From Streptomyces albus subsp. albus (GTDB taxonomy: Bacteria; Actinomycetota; Actinomycetes; Streptomycetales; Streptomycetaceae): a stretch of 64,000 nt of DNA. A model generated the notes under the pieces. That model was not told the DNA's origin. It did no database searches and saw only the letters and a list, made by a program, of their open reading frames with translations. Positions 55,867 through 64,000 of this stretch are shown one piece after another. The translations under genes and the position numbers were made by a program. Location: positions 66,735 through 130,734 of the forward strand of contig NZ_JOID01000019.1 of the NCBI RefSeq assembly GCF_000719865.1. The letters run 5' to 3'. Positions within the stretch are counted from its first letter, which is position 1; each line of letters begins with the position of its first letter.

Positions 55867-56237
55867 ACCGGAAGCCTAGGGCCTGTGCCCGCCCGTTCCC
55901 ATCGGCCCGCGATGCCTGACGCCGCGCCCCGCCGCGCCGCCGGGCACGTCCGCGGCCCCGTCCGGGCGAAGCAGGCGGGGCCCGGCCGGGCACGACGCGG
56001 GCGGGCGTGCGCAAGGTCAGGCGCGCAGGGGGGCAGTGCCGGGCCCCACGGGCTGCGGGCGGTCGCCTTCAGCAGGTAGCCCGCGGCGGGTCGCCCGCCG
56101 GGCGGTTGGTGCAACCGCCGGTAACTTCTTTTCGCCCACCCCCTACCCACCGGTACGTTCCTGCTCTACTCTCCAAACCGTGCCAGTGATCGCTGGCGCA
56201 ATTGCCCGGTGATGTACAGCGGTTCTGGAGGCTGGAT
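55867..56237. other. Divergent region between merR and the monooxygenase operon
   Basis: 371 bp without a gene. It holds a perfect 8-bp dyad with a 3-base centre, GGCGGTTG-GTG-CAACCGCC (56101-56119), a candidate operator, followed by GTAACTTCTTTT and a pyrimidine-rich tract. The 19-bp length of the dyad equals the usual MerR operator span. Confidence 0.5.
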
Positions 56238-57812
56238 ATGGCGGAGCGGATACGGGAGCACCGGCATCAGCACGTACGGGTGGCGGTGATCGGATCCGGG
56301 TTCGGCGGGCTCGGTGCCGCCGTCCGGCTGCGCCGCGCCGGAGTCACGGATTTCACCGTGCTGGAGCGGTCCGACGCGGTCGGCGGGACCTGGCGGGACA
56401 ACAGCTACCCCGGCTGCGCCTGCGACGTCCCCTCCCACCTCTACTCCTTCTCCTTCGCACCCAATCCCGACTGGCCCCGCAACTTCTCCGGCCAGCCGCA
56501 CATCCGCGCCTATCTGGAGCGGGTCACCGACACCTTCGGGCTGCGCCCCCACATCCGCTTCAACAGCGAGGTGCTGAGCGCCCGCTGGAACACGGAGCGG
56601 CTGCACTGGGAGATCGACACGGCGAGCGGCCCGCTCACCGCCGACGTCGTCATCTCGGCGACCGGTCCGCTCTCCGACCCCCGCATCCCCGACGTCCCGG
56701 GCCTGGACACCTTCCCCGGCAAGGTCTTCCACTCCGCGCAGTGGGACCACGACTACGACATCCGTGGCAAGCGGGTCGCGATGATCGGCACCGGCGCCTC
56801 CGCCATCCAGATCGTGCCCGCCATCCAGCCCGACGTGGAGCGGCTCACCCTCTTCCAGCGCACACCGCCGTGGGTCATGCAGCGCATGGACCGCAGGATC
56901 AGCGGGTTCGAACGCCGGCTGCACAGCATGCTGCCGGTCACCGCGACCCTCCGCCGCGGACTGCTCTGGGGCGTCCGCGAGCTCCAGGTGCAGGCGTTCA
57001 CCAAGCGGCCCCAGCAGCTCGGCCTGGTCGAGAAGCTCGCCAAGGCGCACATGCACAGGGCGATCAAGGACAAGGACCTGCGGGCCAAGCTCACCCCGGA
57101 CTACCGGATCGGCTGCAAGCGCATCCTGCTGTCGAACACCTACTATCCGGCGCTGGCCCAGCCCAACGTCGACCTCGTGGCCTCCGGCCTCAAGGAGGTC
57201 CGCGGCTCCACCCTCGTCGCCGCCGACGGGACCGAGACCGAGGCCGACGCGATCGTCTTCGGCACCGGCTTCCACGTCACCGACATGCCGATCGCCGAAC
57301 GCGTCACCGGCGCCGCCGGCCAGACCCTCGCCGAGGAGTGGAAGGGCGGAATGGCGGCCCTCCGGGGCAGCAGCGTGCCCGGCTTCCCCAACTTCCTGAT
57401 GATCATCGGCCCCAACACCGGCCTCGGCAACAGCTCGATGATCCTCATGATCGAGTCCCAGCTGAACTACGCCATGGACCACATCCGCCAGCTCGACGTC
57501 CTCGGCGGCGCCACCGCCCTCGACGCCCGGCCCGAGGCCACCGACGCCTGGACCGAGAGGGTGCGGCAGCGGATGAAGCGCACCGTCTGGAACACCGGCG
57601 GCTGCACCAGCTGGTACCTCGACGCCAACGGCAACAACACCACCGTCTGGCCCGGCACCACCGGCGAGTTCCGCAAGGCCACCCGGCACCTGGACCTCGC
57701 CGAGTACGAGGTGCTCCGCGCCCCCGCCCGTACGGAGCCGGAGCCCCGCCCGGCCGCCGCCACCGCCCCCACCGCATCCACCACCCAGCCCACAGGGGAG
57801 ACCGCCGCATGA
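56238..57812 (+). CDS. Flavin-containing monooxygenase, Baeyer-Villiger type
   Basis: 524 residues from ATG 56238 (GGAGG six bases upstream). FAD motif VAVIGSGFGGLGAAVRLRRA; the Baeyer-Villiger fingerprint FPGKVFHSAQWD (F-x-G-x-x-x-H-x-x-x-W); NADP motif RVAMIGTGASAIQIVPAIQP; ATG-type motif in IVFGTGFHVTDMPIAERV. Further family blocks: SYPGCACDVPSHLYSFSFAP, LFQRTPPWVMQRMDRRI. It would use NADPH and O2 to oxygenate a ketone or heteroatom. The stop overlaps the hydrolase start. The gene order here resembles the M. tuberculosis mymA-lipR-sadH operon, where MymA is such an enzyme; the parallel is inferred. Confidence 0.93.
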   Translation: MAERIREHRHQHVRVAVIGSGFGGLGAAVRLRRAGVTDFTVLERSDAVGGTWRDNSYPGCACDVPSHLYSFSFAPNPDWPRNFSGQPHIRAYLERVTDTFGLRPHIRFNSEVLSARWNTERLHWEIDTASGPLTADVVISATGPLSDPRIPDVPGLDTFPGKVFHSAQWDHDYDIRGKRVAMIGTGASAIQIVPAIQPDVERLTLFQRTPPWVMQRMDRRISGFERRLHSMLPVTATLRRGLLWGVRELQVQAFTKRPQQLGLVEKLAKAHMHRAIKDKDLRAKLTPDYRIGCKRILLSNTYYPALAQPNVDLVASGLKEVRGSTLVAADGTETEADAIVFGTGFHVTDMPIAERVTGAAGQTLAEEWKGGMAALRGSSVPGFPNFLMIIGPNTGLGNSSMILMIESQLNYAMDHIRQLDVLGGATALDARPEATDAWTERVRQRMKRTVWNTGGCTSWYLDANGNNTTVWPGTTGEFRKATRHLDLAEYEVLRAPARTEPEPRPAAATAPTASTTQPTGETAA

Positions 57813-58810
57813 GCCGCGCCACCCACAGCCCCGGCGGGCGGTACGCGCCGCTAGCCGCAGTCCGCGAGCTGACCGTCACCTCCGCCGACGGCTCCCGCCT
57901 CCACACCGAGATCCACGGCCCCGAGAAGGCACCCGCCGTCGTGCTCGTCCACGGCTGGACCTGCTCCACCGCCTTCTGGTCCGCGGTCGCCCGCGAACTC
58001 GCCGCGGACCACCGCGTCATCGCCTACGACCAGCGCGGCCACGGCCGCAGCCCCGCCCCCGGCCCCGGCGGCTACAGCACCACCGCCCTCGCCGACGACC
58101 TGGAAGCCGTGCTCGCCGCCACCCTCGCCCCGGGCGAACGCGCCGTCGTCGCCGGCCACTCCATGGGCGGCATGACGGTGATGGCCGCCGCCGGCCGGCC
58201 GTTCCTCACCGAGCGCGCCGCCGCCGTCCTGCTGTGCAACACCGGCAGCTCGAAGCTCGTCGCCGAGTCGATCGTGCTGCCGCTGCGCGCCGGCCGGATA
58301 CGGACCGCGATCCAGCGCGCGGTGCTGGCCTCCAGCGCCCCGCTCGGCCCGGTCAACGGGATCTCCCGCAAGATCCTCCAGTACGCCACCATGGGCCCCC
58401 GCGCCACCCGGGAGCAGGTGCAGGCCTGCGCCGAGATCGTGCACGCCTGCCCGCGCAAGGTCCGGGCCGGCTGGGCCACCAAGGTCCTCGCGGTCCTGGA
58501 CCTCGACGCGGGCCTCGGCGGGCTCACCATGCCGACCGCCGTCATCACCGGCAGCGCGGACCGGCTCACCCCGCCCGTCCTGTCGCGGCGGATCATCGAC
58601 GCCCTGCCGGACAGCGCCGGTCTCACCACCCTCGACGGCATGGGCCACATGACGCCGATCGAGGCGCCCGACGAGGTCGGCTCCGTCATCCGCGGGCTCG
58701 TCCGGAACCACCTCGCGGGCAGCGGTGACGGCGCACCGGGCGGCAGGACCGCCACCGGCGACACCGCTGGGAAGGCCACCGGAGAACTGGTCGGGGAGGA
58801 GTCGGCATGA
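57809..58810 (+). CDS. Alpha/beta hydrolase
   Basis: 333 residues from ATG 57809 with GGGGAG upstream and a four-base overlap with the monooxygenase stop. Oxyanion region PAVVLVHGWTCSTAFWSAVA; nucleophile elbow VVAGHSMGGMTVMAAAG (Ser near 118); Asp in TAVITGSADRLTPPVLSRRI; catalytic His in LDGMGHMTPIEAPDEV. The esterase/lipase fold is complete. After a monooxygenase, it could hydrolyse the ester made by Baeyer-Villiger oxidation; this is inferred from order. The C-terminal 35 residues are Gly/Thr-rich. It is coupled to the next gene (ATGA). Confidence 0.9.
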   Translation: MSRATHSPGGRYAPLAAVRELTVTSADGSRLHTEIHGPEKAPAVVLVHGWTCSTAFWSAVARELAADHRVIAYDQRGHGRSPAPGPGGYSTTALADDLEAVLAATLAPGERAVVAGHSMGGMTVMAAAGRPFLTERAAAVLLCNTGSSKLVAESIVLPLRAGRIRTAIQRAVLASSAPLGPVNGISRKILQYATMGPRATREQVQACAEIVHACPRKVRAGWATKVLAVLDLDAGLGGLTMPTAVITGSADRLTPPVLSRRIIDALPDSAGLTTLDGMGHMTPIEAPDEVGSVIRGLVRNHLAGSGDGAPGGRTATGDTAGKATGELVGEESA

Positions 58811-59727
58811 GCGGCGGACAGGGAAAGCGGAAGCTCGCGGGGCAGGTCGTCGTCGTCACGGGCGCCGCTCGCGGCGTCGGTGAACTGCTGGCCCGCAAAC
58901 TCGCGGCCCGCGGCGCCAAGGTGGCGCTGCTCGGGCTGGAGCCGGAACTGCTCGCGAAGGTGTCGGACGACATCCCGGGCGAGACCGGCCACTGGCACGT
59001 CGACGTGACCGACTTCGAGGCGATGGACCGGGTGGCCCGCGAGGTCAAGGAACGGTTCGGACGGATCGACGTCGTCGTCGCCAACGCCGGAGTGGCGGCC
59101 GGCGGGCCGTTCACGGACTCCGACGCCGTCTCCTGGAACCGGGTGATCCAGGTCAACCTGATGGGCAGCGCCACCACCGCGCGCGCCTTCCTGCCCGCCC
59201 TGACGGAGAACCGCGGCTATCTGCTCCAGATCGCCTCGCTCGCCGCCATCACCCCGGCCCCCATGATGTCGGCGTACTGCGCGTCCAAGTCCGGTGTCGA
59301 GGCGTTCGCCCACTGCCTGCGGGCCGAGGCCGGCTACAAGGGCGTCAAGGTCGGGGTCGGCTACCTCAGCTGGACCGACACCGACATGGTGCGCGGCGCC
59401 GACCAGGACGAGGTGATGCGCGAGCTGCGCTCCCGGCTGCCCTGGCCGGCCAACCGCACGTACCCCCTGGAACCGGCCGTCGACCGGATCGTGGCGGGCA
59501 TCGAGCGCCGCTCGGCCCACGTCTACGCCCAGTGGTGGCTGCGCGGGATGCAGTCCATCCGCGGCTACCTCCCCGGCATCATCGGGACGGTCGGGCAGCG
59601 TGAGATGCGCCGCGCGGATCCCAAGCTGAGCGCGAAGGGCGTGAACCGGGGACTCGTCGGCGCCGGCGGCGCGGCGGACGAGCAGGCCCGCGGAGAACGC
59701 GCGGAACGGGCGGAACGCGCGGGGTAG
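58807..59727 (+). CDS. Short-chain dehydrogenase/reductase (SDR)
   Basis: 306 residues, ATG 58807. NAD(P)-binding VVVVTGAARGVGELLARKLA (TGxxxGxG), VVVANAGVAAGGPFTDS (NAG motif), catalytic Ser/Tyr/Lys in LLQIASLAAITPAPMMSAYC-ASKSGVEAFAHCLRAE (Y-x-x-x-K as YCASK). The C-terminal hydrophobic and Trp-rich segment (RSAHVYAQWWLRGMQSIRGY) is longer than in minimal SDRs and is typical of fatty-acid/lipid SDRs such as SadH. It would reduce or oxidise a carbonyl/alcohol in the same pathway as the two upstream enzymes. Terminated by the hairpin at 59777. Confidence 0.92.
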   Translation: MSGGQGKRKLAGQVVVVTGAARGVGELLARKLAARGAKVALLGLEPELLAKVSDDIPGETGHWHVDVTDFEAMDRVAREVKERFGRIDVVVANAGVAAGGPFTDSDAVSWNRVIQVNLMGSATTARAFLPALTENRGYLLQIASLAAITPAPMMSAYCASKSGVEAFAHCLRAEAGYKGVKVGVGYLSWTDTDMVRGADQDEVMRELRSRLPWPANRTYPLEPAVDRIVAGIERRSAHVYAQWWLRGMQSIRGYLPGIIGTVGQREMRRADPKLSAKGVNRGLVGAGGAADEQARGERAERAERAG

Positions 59728-59776
59728 CGGGAACGGAGCCGGAGGCCGGTGACCCGGCCCGGCCAACCGCGCTGAA

Positions 59777-59809
59777 CGGGGGCGCACCTGCGTCAAGGGT
59801 GCGCCCCCG
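59777..59809 (+). terminator. Terminator of the monooxygenase operon
   Basis: CGGGGGCGCACC (59777-59788) and GGTGCGCCCCCG (59798-59809) form a perfect 12-bp stem with loop TGCGTCAAG, followed by CTCGTTTCC. It lies 50 bases past the SDR stop. Confidence 0.82.
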
Positions 59810-59859
59810 CTCGTTTCCGGGGCCGGGCACCCAGGGGCACGGTCCGGGAAGCGCGGCTC

Positions 59860-60225
59860 TCAGATGCCCATGTCCTCCACATCGCTCATGTCCGCCCGGC
59901 CCGTTCTGGCCGCCTGCTCCTCCCGGGCCTCCTTCGCCCGCCGAGCCTTCCTCGCCTTCTCCTGCGCGTCGCCGCTCCGGGTGCCCCCGCCGAACTCCTG
60001 GAGCTTGTTGCGCTCCCGCGGGGTCTCCTCGCGCGGCTCCCCGCGCGGCTCGTCCCGCTTCCGGGCGTCCTCCCGCTCCCGTCCGCGTTCCCCGCCGTGC
60101 TCGCGGCCGTGCTCCCGGCTTGGGTGCCCCTGCCGGTCCCCCGGCTCGGCCCGCGCTCCCTCGTCGTGGCTCCGTTTCCGCGCCGCTTCACGCGCCTTCT
60201 CCTGGAACTCGTCCCGGACGCCCAT
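59860..60225 (-). CDS. Small hydrophilic, highly charged hypothetical protein
   Basis: 121 residues of extreme composition: Glu, Arg, Lys, Asp and Gly make up most of it (VRDEFQEKAREAARKRSHDE; REHGREHGGERGREREDARK), with no hydrophobic core, so it is probably disordered or a long charged helix. GAGGGAG precedes the ATG. The N-terminal MGVRDEFQEKAREAARK resembles short charged proteins repeated in Streptomyces genomes. It is convergent with the SDR operon. No function can be assigned; desiccation or chaperone-like roles are speculative. Confidence 0.6.
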   Translation of the reverse strand: MGVRDEFQEKAREAARKRSHDEGARAEPGDRQGHPSREHGREHGGERGREREDARKRDEPRGEPREETPRERNKLQEFGGGTRSGDAQEKARKARRAKEAREEQAARTGRADMSDVEDMGI

Positions 60226-60339
60226 CTGGGTACTCCCTCGGCTCGTGATCGTTTCCGTGCTACCCCGTCCCCCCGCCGGTCCCCTGCCCGTCCTCGGACT
60301 TCCCGCCTTCCCGCCTTCCGGCCTTCCCTGCCCCGTGGC

Positions 60340-63300
60340 TCAGCCCGTGCGCGGTGGCAGGGGCGGGCGGGTGCGGTCGGGGATGTCCGAGTGGTCCGGC
60401 GGGCTCGCCGGCGGGTGCTGCTCCAGCAGTTCGAGGGCAAGGTGCACCGCGTCGTCGAACTGCTTGTGGCGGCCCTCCGCCCAGTCGAGCGGGGTGCGGT
60501 CCACCTCGATGTCCGGCTCCACGCCGTGGTTCTCGACGCCCCAGCCGTACCCCTCGAACCAGGCCGCGTTCATGGGCACGGTGATGACGGTGCCGTCCAC
60601 GAGCCGGTGCCGGCCGGTCATCCCGACCACGCCGCCCCAGGTGCGCAGACCCACCACCGGCCCCAGGCCGAGCAGTTTGAAGGCGGCGGTGATCATGTCT
60701 CCGTCGGAGGAGGTCATCTCGTCCGCGAGGGCGACGATCGGCCCGCGCGGGGCGTTGGAGGCGTACGAGATCGGCTGGGCGTCCCGGGTCAGATCCCACC
60801 CGAGGATGGTGCGGGTCAGCTTCTCGACGACCAGTTCGCTGATGTTGCCGCCCGCGTTGCCCCGTACGTCCACGATCAGGGCGGGCCGGGCCATCTCCAT
60901 CCGCAGATCCCGGTTGAACTGGGCCCAGCCGGAGCCGCCCATGTCGGGGATGTGCAGATAGCCGCAGCGGCCGCCGCTCAACTCGTGGACCACCGCCCGG
61001 CGTTTGGCCACCCAGTCCTGGTAGCGCAGCGGCCGTTCGTCGATCAGCGGCACGATCGCGACCCGCCGGGAGGGGGCCAGGGCTGCCTCCGGGGCTGTTC
61101 CGGCCGCCCCTGTCTGTTCGGCTGTCGCGGCTGTTTCGGTTCCCTTGGCCGGCTCGGCTGCCTCGGCTGCCTCGGCAGTTTCGGCTCCCTCGGCATCCCC
61201 CGTTGTCCGTTCGGCCGGGGCCGCCTCCCCGGCTGCCTCGTCACTGGCCCCGGCCCCGGCGTCCGCCCCCGTCCCCCCGTTGCCGTTTCCGTTCCCGTTT
61301 CCATTCCGCTCGGCGGCCGGCGGCGCGAAGGTGAGTTCGACGGTGGTGCCCCCCGCCGCCGCCAGCAGCGGAAACGGTCCGGTCACCGGGTCCACCGGCC
61401 GCCCGTCGACGTGCGTCAGCACCGAGCCCTCGCGCACCCCGGAGCCCGCGAGCGGTGAGCGGGCCCGGGAGTCCGAGGACTCGCCGGGCAGGATCCGGCC
61501 CACCACCCAGCGGCCGTCCGCGGTGGGGTGGAAGTCCGCGCCGAGCAGGCCGATCGCCCGCTGGTAGTGCGGCGGGCCCTCGTTGCGCCGGGCGGGTGCG
61601 ACGTAGGCGTGCGAGGTGCCCAGCTCGCCCATGACCTCCCGCAGCAGATCCGCGAACTCGTCGGGGGAGGCGACCCGTTCGACCAGCGGTCGGTACTGCT
61701 CCAGCACCGCGTCCCAGTCGATGCCGCACATCCCCGGGTCCCAGAAGTACGCCCGGACGATCCGGCCCGCCTCCGCGTACGCCTGCCGCCACTCGGCCTC
61801 CGGGTCCGCCTCGTGCATGATCCGGCGGAGGTCGAGATGGACGGTGGTGTCCGTGTCGGGCAGGTCGTTCGACGGCACGGCGCGCAGATCGCCCTCGTCG
61901 TTGACCACCAGCCGGTTGCCGTCGCCGCTGACCTCGAACGAGTCCAGGTGGACGGCCAGCTCGGTGCGCTTGGCCTTCGCCAGGTCGAAGTGTTCGAGGG
62001 TCGGCCGTCCGGTCATGTCGGCCGGATTGGCGAAGGTCTCGCCGAGCGCCCCGGAGATGGGCCACCGCAGCCACACCAGCCCGCCGCCCGCGACCGGCCG
62101 CAGCGAGGAGTACTTGGAGGCGGCGACGGGGAACGGCGTCACCCGGCTCGCCAGCCCGTTCACCTCGACGAAGACCGAGCCGTCGCCCTCCGCGTCCTCC
62201 GCGTCCAGCCCGCCGGCCGCCGTCCGCCCCTCCGCCGACAGGGCGAACGGGGACGGGGTCGAGGACGACAGCGGCAGCAGATACGGGCGGCAGCCCAGCG
62301 GGAACGACAGATCGCCGGTGTGCACGTCGTACACCGGGTCGAAGCCGCGCCAGGAGAGAAAGGCCAGGTAGCGGCCGTCGCGGGTGAAGACCGGCTGCTC
62401 GTCCTCGAAGCGGCCGTCGGTGACGTCGATGATCAGCCGGTCGACGAGCCGGGCCAGTTTGATCTGCCGCAGCGAGCGGCCGATGCCCGGGTGCGACCAG
62501 GTGATCCAGTCGGAGTCGGGGGAGAAGGCCAGGTCGCGCACCGGGCCGTTGACCGACCGGATCAGTTCCACGCTCTCGCCCTCGCCCTCCGGCAGCGCGT
62601 CGGCGATCAGCAGCCGGCCGTCGTGCGTGGCGATGGCCAGCAGCTCGCCGTCGGGGGAGGAGACCAGTTCGTGCACCCGTCCGATCCGGCCGCTCGCGAT
62701 CCGCCGGCTGTCCCGGCCGCCGCTGGCCCGGGGCAGGTAGGCGATCTCGATGGCGTCCTCGCCCTCGGCGTCCGTCACATAGGCGACGCGTCCGGTGGCG
62801 CCGAGGATCTCCGGCATCCGGATGCGTACCCCGGGCGCGTCGGTGATCGTCCGGGCGGGGCCGTCGCGGTGGGTCAGCCAGTAGAGGCTGCCGCGGACGC
62901 ACACGGCGCTGGCCCGGCCGGTGCTGTCGACGGAGAGGGAGTGGACGTTCGCGGCGGCGGGCACCTGGTAGCGGCGGCGGCCGGCGCGCGGGGCGCCGAG
63001 GCGGACCGGCAGCTTCCGCGGGACGCCGTCCGGCCCGAAGTCCTCGGCCAGCCAGAGATCCCCCGCGCACTGGTAGACCACCCGGGATCCGTCGGTGGAG
63101 GCGTGCCGGGCGTAGAAGTCGGCGTGGTCGGTGTGGCGGCGCAGATCGGAGCCGTCGGGCCGGCAGGAGTAGAGGTTGCCGATCCCCTCGTGGTCGGAGA
63201 GGAAGGCGATCCGGTCACCGACGAACATCGGGCAGTCCAGATGCCCGTCGAGATCCGGTAGCAGCCGCTCGCCGTCGAGGAACAGCCGTCCGGTGGCGCC

Positions 63301-63945
63301 GCCGCGGTAGCGCTTCCAGGCGGCCGGCTCGTGCGGAGGCTTGCCCGTGAGGAGGAGGGTGCGGCGCTCGCTCCCGGTGCCCGTGCACGCGACGTGGGAG
63401 ACCGGACCCCAGGGCAGCCGCTCGCCGGGGCTGCCGTCGGTCGGCACGCGGTACGCCCAGGAGAAGTACGAGAACGGCTGGCCGTGCGAGGCCACGGCGA
63501 GGACGGTGCCGTCGGGGCTCCAGCCGCAGACCCGGGTGTCGGTGCTGCCCCAGTAGCTGAGCCGGCGGGCGGGGCCGCCGGAGACCGGGACGAGGTGGAT
63601 CTCCGGGTCCAGGCTCCGCCATGTGGTGAAGGCGATCCGCCGGCCGTCGGGGGAGAAGCGGGGGTGGCCGATCCGGGTCCGGTCGACGGTCAGCCGCCAG
63701 GCCCGGTCGGGTTCGGTGACGGTGGCGGTGCCGGGTCCGGTGTCGATTTCGGAGCCGGGGCCGGAGCCGGGGCCGGGGCCGGGGCCGGGTCCTGTGCTCG
63801 CGCCCGAGACCGGGCCCGCCGCGCTGCCGTCGCCGTCCGGCGCCGGGAGCCGGGCGAGCCACAGGTCGTCCTCGGCGGTGAAGCAGAGGAGATCGCCGTG
63901 AAGGTGCGGAAACCGCAGATACGCGCCATCAGTCACCTTTTCCAT
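60340..63945 (-). CDS. Tricorn-family S41 peptidase
   Basis: 1201 residues from ATG 63945; a GTG at 63936 with GGAAAAG upstream is also possible. The N-terminal ~650 residues are beta-propeller repeats (HPRFSPDGRRIAFTTWRSLD; HGQPFSYFSWAYRVPTDG; ELVSSPDGELLAIATHDGRL), as in tricorn beta-propellers. A PDZ-like domain (GSGVREGSVLTHVDGRPVD) and the C1/C2 catalytic core follow: VRGNAGGNISELVVEKL, then nucleophile Ser in ALADEMTSSDGDMITAAFK, and VGLRTWGGVVGMTGRHRLVD. Tricorn peptidases cut peptides released by the proteasome. Two low-complexity inserts are present: Gly-Pro runs near residue 55 and Ala/Glu/Asn-Gly near 890-960. No partner gene is visible before the edge. Confidence 0.92.
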   Translation of the reverse strand: MEKVTDGAYLRFPHLHGDLLCFTAEDDLWLARLPAPDGDGSAAGPVSGASTGPGPGPGPGSGPGSEIDTGPGTATVTEPDRAWRLTVDRTRIGHPRFSPDGRRIAFTTWRSLDPEIHLVPVSGGPARRLSYWGSTDTRVCGWSPDGTVLAVASHGQPFSYFSWAYRVPTDGSPGERLPWGPVSHVACTGTGSERRTLLLTGKPPHEPAAWKRYRGGATGRLFLDGERLLPDLDGHLDCPMFVGDRIAFLSDHEGIGNLYSCRPDGSDLRRHTDHADFYARHASTDGSRVVYQCAGDLWLAEDFGPDGVPRKLPVRLGAPRAGRRRYQVPAAANVHSLSVDSTGRASAVCVRGSLYWLTHRDGPARTITDAPGVRIRMPEILGATGRVAYVTDAEGEDAIEIAYLPRASGGRDSRRIASGRIGRVHELVSSPDGELLAIATHDGRLLIADALPEGEGESVELIRSVNGPVRDLAFSPDSDWITWSHPGIGRSLRQIKLARLVDRLIIDVTDGRFEDEQPVFTRDGRYLAFLSWRGFDPVYDVHTGDLSFPLGCRPYLLPLSSSTPSPFALSAEGRTAAGGLDAEDAEGDGSVFVEVNGLASRVTPFPVAASKYSSLRPVAGGGLVWLRWPISGALGETFANPADMTGRPTLEHFDLAKAKRTELAVHLDSFEVSGDGNRLVVNDEGDLRAVPSNDLPDTDTTVHLDLRRIMHEADPEAEWRQAYAEAGRIVRAYFWDPGMCGIDWDAVLEQYRPLVERVASPDEFADLLREVMGELGTSHAYVAPARRNEGPPHYQRAIGLLGADFHPTADGRWVVGRILPGESSDSRARSPLAGSGVREGSVLTHVDGRPVDPVTGPFPLLAAAGGTTVELTFAPPAAERNGNGNGNGNGGTGADAGAGASDEAAGEAAPAERTTGDAEGAETAEAAEAAEPAKGTETAATAEQTGAAGTAPEAALAPSRRVAIVPLIDERPLRYQDWVAKRRAVVHELSGGRCGYLHIPDMGGSGWAQFNRDLRMEMARPALIVDVRGNAGGNISELVVEKLTRTILGWDLTRDAQPISYASNAPRGPIVALADEMTSSDGDMITAAFKLLGLGPVVGLRTWGGVVGMTGRHRLVDGTVITVPMNAAWFEGYGWGVENHGVEPDIEVDRTPLDWAEGRHKQFDDAVHLALELLEQHPPASPPDHSDIPDRTRPPLPPRTG

Positions 63946-64000
63946 GGTTCGGGGGCGGGCGGAGGGCGGCAACTCGTGGCGGCGGGGGAGACGGGGGCGG

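Overview
The window is high-GC actinobacterial chromosome, almost certainly Streptomyces. The signs are strong G/C third-position bias throughout, GTG/TTG starts, a PspA-HtpX operon, an HrdD-type sigma factor, the divisome protein SepX/GlpR, and FmdB-family and tricorn-type proteins of Streptomyces character.

Region 1 (1-18.5 kb) is accessory DNA. It starts with a regulator cut by the left edge, an anti-sigma-type ATPase and two small Cys-containing proteins. These precede a class I lanthipeptide cluster of the FxLD type: precursor (2344-2523), full-length LanB, LanC, a fused SpaB_C-like/isoaspartyl-methyltransferase protein and a helical-repeat protein. No dedicated transporter or leader peptidase is present. 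Next comes a mobile-element backbone read mostly leftward: MobA-type relaxase, MobC, a DUF2637 membrane protein, a 393-bp non-coding stretch with direct repeats, a DUF3631 ATPase and an excisionase. A rightward XRE regulator and tyrosine integrase then end just before the 3' end of tRNA-Arg(CCT). The arrangement is that of an integrative (mobilizable or conjugative) element whose right end is the tRNA gene. The left end was not found in the window, so the lanthipeptide cluster is probably cargo.

Region 2 (18.5-31 kb) is core-like envelope and efflux functions: the translationally coupled pspA-pspAA-htpX-pspAB operon, a divergent FUSC membrane protein, a secreted M6 metalloprotease, a TetR regulator with an MFS drug exporter, and a divergent MarR/extradiol-dioxygenase pair.

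Region 3 (31-49.3 kb) is conserved chromosome: a GNAT enzyme, hrdD with a sigma-R-type promoter, mscL, methylthioadenosine phosphorylase, a Ruc/FmdB-family protein with a CIRCE element, an MFS protein, a K+/H+ antiporter, a penicillin-acylase-family hydrolase and 5-formyl-THF cyclo-ligase. A co-directional run galU-moeA/glp-moaC-mogA-rimJ-sepX follows, joining cofactor genes to a cell-division pair, and ends at tRNA-Ala(CGC).

Region 4 (49.4-64 kb) holds a thioredoxin, an FAD-disulfide oxidoreductase, a GNAT enzyme, exonuclease III, a methyltransferase, a MerR regulator and a coupled three-gene monooxygenase/hydrolase/SDR operon resembling mymA-lipR-sadH of mycobacteria. A small hydrophilic protein and a tricorn-family S41 peptidase close the window. 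No insertion sequence, CRISPR array or rRNA gene was seen.
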